A stretch of DNA of 7,328 nt from Thermoflexibacter sp. Its GTDB lineage: Bacteria; Bacteroidota; Bacteroidia; Cytophagales; Thermoflexibacteraceae. Below are positions 5,789 through 7,328 of this stretch, piece by piece. The translations under genes were made by a program, and so were the position numbers. The DNA is taken from contig JALOMS010000231.1 in the NCBI GenBank assembly GCA_025455345.1, positions 1 to 7,328 on the forward strand, written 5' to 3'. The notes below the pieces were generated by a model. It searched no databases. It was not told the origin of the DNA and saw nothing but the letters and a program-made list of their open reading frames with translations. The stretch's first letter is position 1, and the number at the start of each line of letters is the position of its first letter.

Positions 5789-6499
5789 ATGAAAAAACTC
5801 ATTTTGTTCTTGTTTCTGTGCTGTTTGCTTTCCTCTGCCTTTGCCCAAAAAGAACATCACTGGCAGGTAAAGGCAGGTTTGCACTATGCCAATATGATTT
5901 TTCATCACTTACCTTTTCCTAATGCTATTACTTTATATGATAGTGGAAGGCAAGTAATAGGTTTTCAGACGGGTTTTGGAAGTGGACATTTCTTATATAG
6001 ATTAAGCCCTAATGTAATGATTTACAGAGAAATACAATATAAGAAATGGTGTAACTTATTGATTGGGCTTGGGTATAGACAAAGGGGCTATCTTGCCTCA
6101 CAGGGCTATGGCACAGCCTATGGACTCTTGTATCCGCAGGGCATTCCTATCAAGGAAGATATAGAAACTCGCTTGCATTATCTCTCTACGGATTGGGTGC
6201 TTAAGTTCAACATTACCAAAGGGTTCTACGCAATGGCGGCAGGAAGGGCAGACCTATTGCTACACAAGAAAACCTCCGCAATACATGAGTACATTACCAC
6301 GACCCTTACCTTGGTGGAGGTTTCACCTGTAATAACCATTGGCAAGCAGATTAATCTCTGTGATTATGAATTGCTTATTGAGTTTGAGGTGAATCGGGGC
6401 TTGCAAAATGTAAGCAAAATCAAACCAGATTTTCAAAGTCTCCCCCCTACGAAAGTATGGAACATGAGCTATGGCTTTAATTTGGGCTTGAGGCTTTGA
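5789..6499 (+). CDS. Outer-membrane beta-barrel protein (PorT-like)
   Basis: Residues 1-20 are a signal peptide (MKKLILFLFLCCLL, then SSAFAQ) with cleavage after AFA or AFAQ. The 236-residue protein has the layout of Bacteroidota porin-family small barrels. It opens with a strand, WQVKAGLHYANM (25-36), followed by VIGFQTGFG (56-64). A paired strand, NLLIGLGYRQRGYL (89-102), matches the usual L-x-x-G-L-x-Y-x-x-x-G segment. LHYLSTDWVLKFNI (129-142) and GFYAMAAGRADLLL (145-158) fit the strand that precedes the conserved glycine-rich strand. The closing strand is WNMSYGFNLGLRL (224-236). The fold is clear but the ligand or role is not. The family includes PorT of the type IX secretion system, but most members have no known function, and this copy is not next to other secretion genes. 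The 52-aa peptide gene starts 50 bases downstream and is likely on the same transcript. Confidence 0.8.
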   Translation: MKKLILFLFLCCLLSSAFAQKEHHWQVKAGLHYANMIFHHLPFPNAITLYDSGRQVIGFQTGFGSGHFLYRLSPNVMIYREIQYKKWCNLLIGLGYRQRGYLASQGYGTAYGLLYPQGIPIKEDIETRLHYLSTDWVLKFNITKGFYAMAAGRADLLLHKKTSAIHEYITTTLTLVEVSPVITIGKQINLCDYELLIEFEVNRGLQNVSKIKPDFQSLPPTKVWNMSYGFNLGLRL

Positions 6500-6549
6500 G
6501 AGAAGTAACTGGTTCAGTAAAAATTAAAATTACTAAAAAAAGAAAAACT

Positions 6550-6708
6550 ATGAACAAATATCTCATATTCAGAAAATTAAAAATAAGTCTATTTATAATT
6601 TCACTATTTTCCTGTTATCGTGTCGCTGCTCAAGGCAGTGCCTCTGAGAAAAATTTTATCAGTCCTGTACCAATTTCTTTGAATTTGACAATAAGTTTTA
6701 GCAAATAA
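6550..6708 (+). CDS. Small exported peptide, 52 aa
   Basis: This gene encodes MNKYLIFRKLK, then a hydrophobic segment SLFIISLFSC, then YRVAAQGSASEKNF and a final strand-like SLNLTISFSK. Two processing routes are possible. One is signal peptidase I after VAAQ, leaving about 24 residues. The other is lipidation at Cys22, since LFSC equals the lipobox of the lipoprotein at 6773. The ATG at 6550 follows an A-rich stretch typical of start regions here. A TTG at 6496 in the same frame overlaps the previous stop and is not used. The gene is 50 bases after the beta-barrel gene and followed 5 bases later by a strong terminator hairpin, which supports real transcription. The last residues resemble one beta strand, so it might also be a remnant of a larger barrel gene that lost its middle. 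Confidence 0.6.
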   Translation: MNKYLIFRKLKISLFIISLFSCYRVAAQGSASEKNFISPVPISLNLTISFSK

Positions 6709-6713
6709 ACTCT

Positions 6714-6748
6714 GAAAGTTTTGTAGCATTTTTTACTACAAAACTTTC
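6714..6748 (+). terminator. 13-bp stem-loop terminator after the beta-barrel/mini-peptide pair
   Basis: GAAAGTTTTGTAG (6714-6726) pairs perfectly with CTACAAAACTTTC (6736-6748) around a 9-base T-rich loop, and TT follows. It begins 5 bases after the stop of the 52-aa peptide gene. This is the most convincing terminator in the window. It lies only 24 bases before the next ATG, so the lipoprotein at 6773 depends on readthrough or on a promoter inside or upstream of the hairpin. Confidence 0.65.
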
Positions 6749-6772
6749 TTAACTTTAAAAAAATAGAAACTT

Positions 6773-7309
6773 ATGAAAATTAAGATAGTTTGTTTTTTTA
6801 GTCTATTATTTCTTTTTTCATGCCAAAAAGAGATAAGTCCTTATTGGGGAAATGCAGAAATGAGCTTTAATGGGAGCAAATGGGAAATAACTGAATTGAT
6901 GGGTACATTGGATAGAAGATGCAGTGAAGAAAAAATCTCTCTAATAATTCAAAAAACCAACAAACTTTCAGGAATTACAGAACACCTATCTTTTTCTCAT
7001 ATACCTAAGCGACAAGGAATATACAATATATCACATGTTGAATGGACAGATGGTAGTCTTGATGCTTATTGTAAAAACTCTCAAATTTGTGCTTATTTTA
7101 ACACTTTGGAGTTTAATGCAAGCATGGACACATATATAATATTAGACAATCTGCAAAATTATTTAGAAATTACTGATTTTGATAAAAACTCAAAAGAAAT
7201 CAAAGGACGCTTTTATCTTGTATTTATAGTACGGTCTCAGTGGAGTCAGTCTGTTTTGCCTGATACCTTGCGTTTTACAGAAGGCAAGTTTCATGCAAGG
7301 GTGCAATAA
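6773..7309 (+). CDS. Small surface lipoprotein, 178 aa, third of three related copies
   Basis: Function unknown. Residues 1-17 are a lipoprotein signal (MKIKIVCFFSLLFLFSC, lipidated Cys17). Phe at lipobox position -2 is less common. QKEIS follows, close to the Gln-Lys-acidic surface-export signal of Bacteroidota. The mature protein starts GNAEMSFNGSKWEIT (26-40), the same G, strand, N-G-x-x-W pattern as the gene at 5003. It ends with KEIKGRFYLVF (141-151) and LRFTEGKFHARV (166-177), matching the closing strands of the copies at 4280 and 5003. Unlike the others, it has three cysteines in the mature part (50, 100 and 106). CKNSQIC (100-106) could form a disulfide. The ATG is preceded by an A-rich region (AAAAAAATAGAAACTT) and the terminator hairpin 24 bases upstream. 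Nothing but 19 bases follows the stop. Confidence 0.85.
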   Translation: MKIKIVCFFSLLFLFSCQKEISPYWGNAEMSFNGSKWEITELMGTLDRRCSEEKISLIIQKTNKLSGITEHLSFSHIPKRQGIYNISHVEWTDGSLDAYCKNSQICAYFNTLEFNASMDTYIILDNLQNYLEITDFDKNSKEIKGRFYLVFIVRSQWSQSVLPDTLRFTEGKFHARVQ

Positions 7310-7328
7310 GTATTTTTTTCAACTTAAA

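Noticed and set aside
5740..5922. 60-codon plus-strand frame starting MNMHDLTLINPKK
   Set aside because: It overlaps the inverted repeat and the signal-peptide region of the beta-barrel gene in another frame, and begins at a non-ATG codon.
6496..6549. TTG-started extension of the 52-aa peptide to 70 residues
   Set aside because: It overlaps the stop of the barrel gene and puts 18 mostly Lys/Thr residues before the signal sequence. The ATG at 6550 gives a normal signal peptide.

Overview
The window is AT-rich DNA from a member of the Bacteroidota, probably an environmental Cytophagia/Flavobacteriia-type organism. The evidence is a TTTG-N20-TAnnTTTG promoter of the Bacteroidota sigma factor at 3006-3037, A-rich sequence instead of Shine-Dalgarno sites before the ATGs, a run of lipoproteins with charged residues just after the lipobox cysteine, and a PorT-like outer-membrane beta-barrel. 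The genus cannot be fixed from the sequence.

Left part (1-2752): the 5' half of a 4'-phosphopantetheinyl transferase gene runs leftward off the window edge (277 to 1, minus strand). A 244-bp divergent gap separates it from a rightward pair with only 8 bp between the genes: formyltetrahydrofolate deformylase (purU, 522-1361) and an exported sulfatase (1370-2752). These are housekeeping one-carbon metabolism and extracellular sulfate-ester hydrolysis. No functional link between them is visible beyond probable co-transcription.

Middle (2753-3207): a 455-bp gap without a convincing gene. It holds nested short direct and inverted repeats, a good Bacteroidota promoter, a 12-codon leader-like ORF, and a 9-bp hairpin that covers one possible start of the next gene.

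Right part (3208-7309): six consecutive rightward genes that all encode exported proteins. In order these are a 343-aa lipoprotein, a 161-aa lipoprotein, a 169-aa lipoprotein, a 236-aa outer-membrane beta-barrel protein, a 52-aa exported peptide and a 178-aa lipoprotein. The 161-, 169- and 178-aa lipoproteins share one architecture: a G-x-(A/I)-x-(F/M) strand near the N-terminus, then (I/L)-(E/K)-G-x-F and T-(E/N)-G-x-F strands at the C-terminus. They look like diverged paralogues. Gaps between the genes carry perfect inverted repeats of 14, 13 and 13 bp (4835-4881, 5718-5758, 6714-6748). The region therefore reads as several small transcription units making cell-surface proteins of unknown function, not as one compact operon.

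No rRNA, tRNA, CRISPR array, transposase or phage gene was seen. The most novel part is the surface-lipoprotein/beta-barrel/mini-peptide cluster. Its function cannot be assigned from sequence alone.
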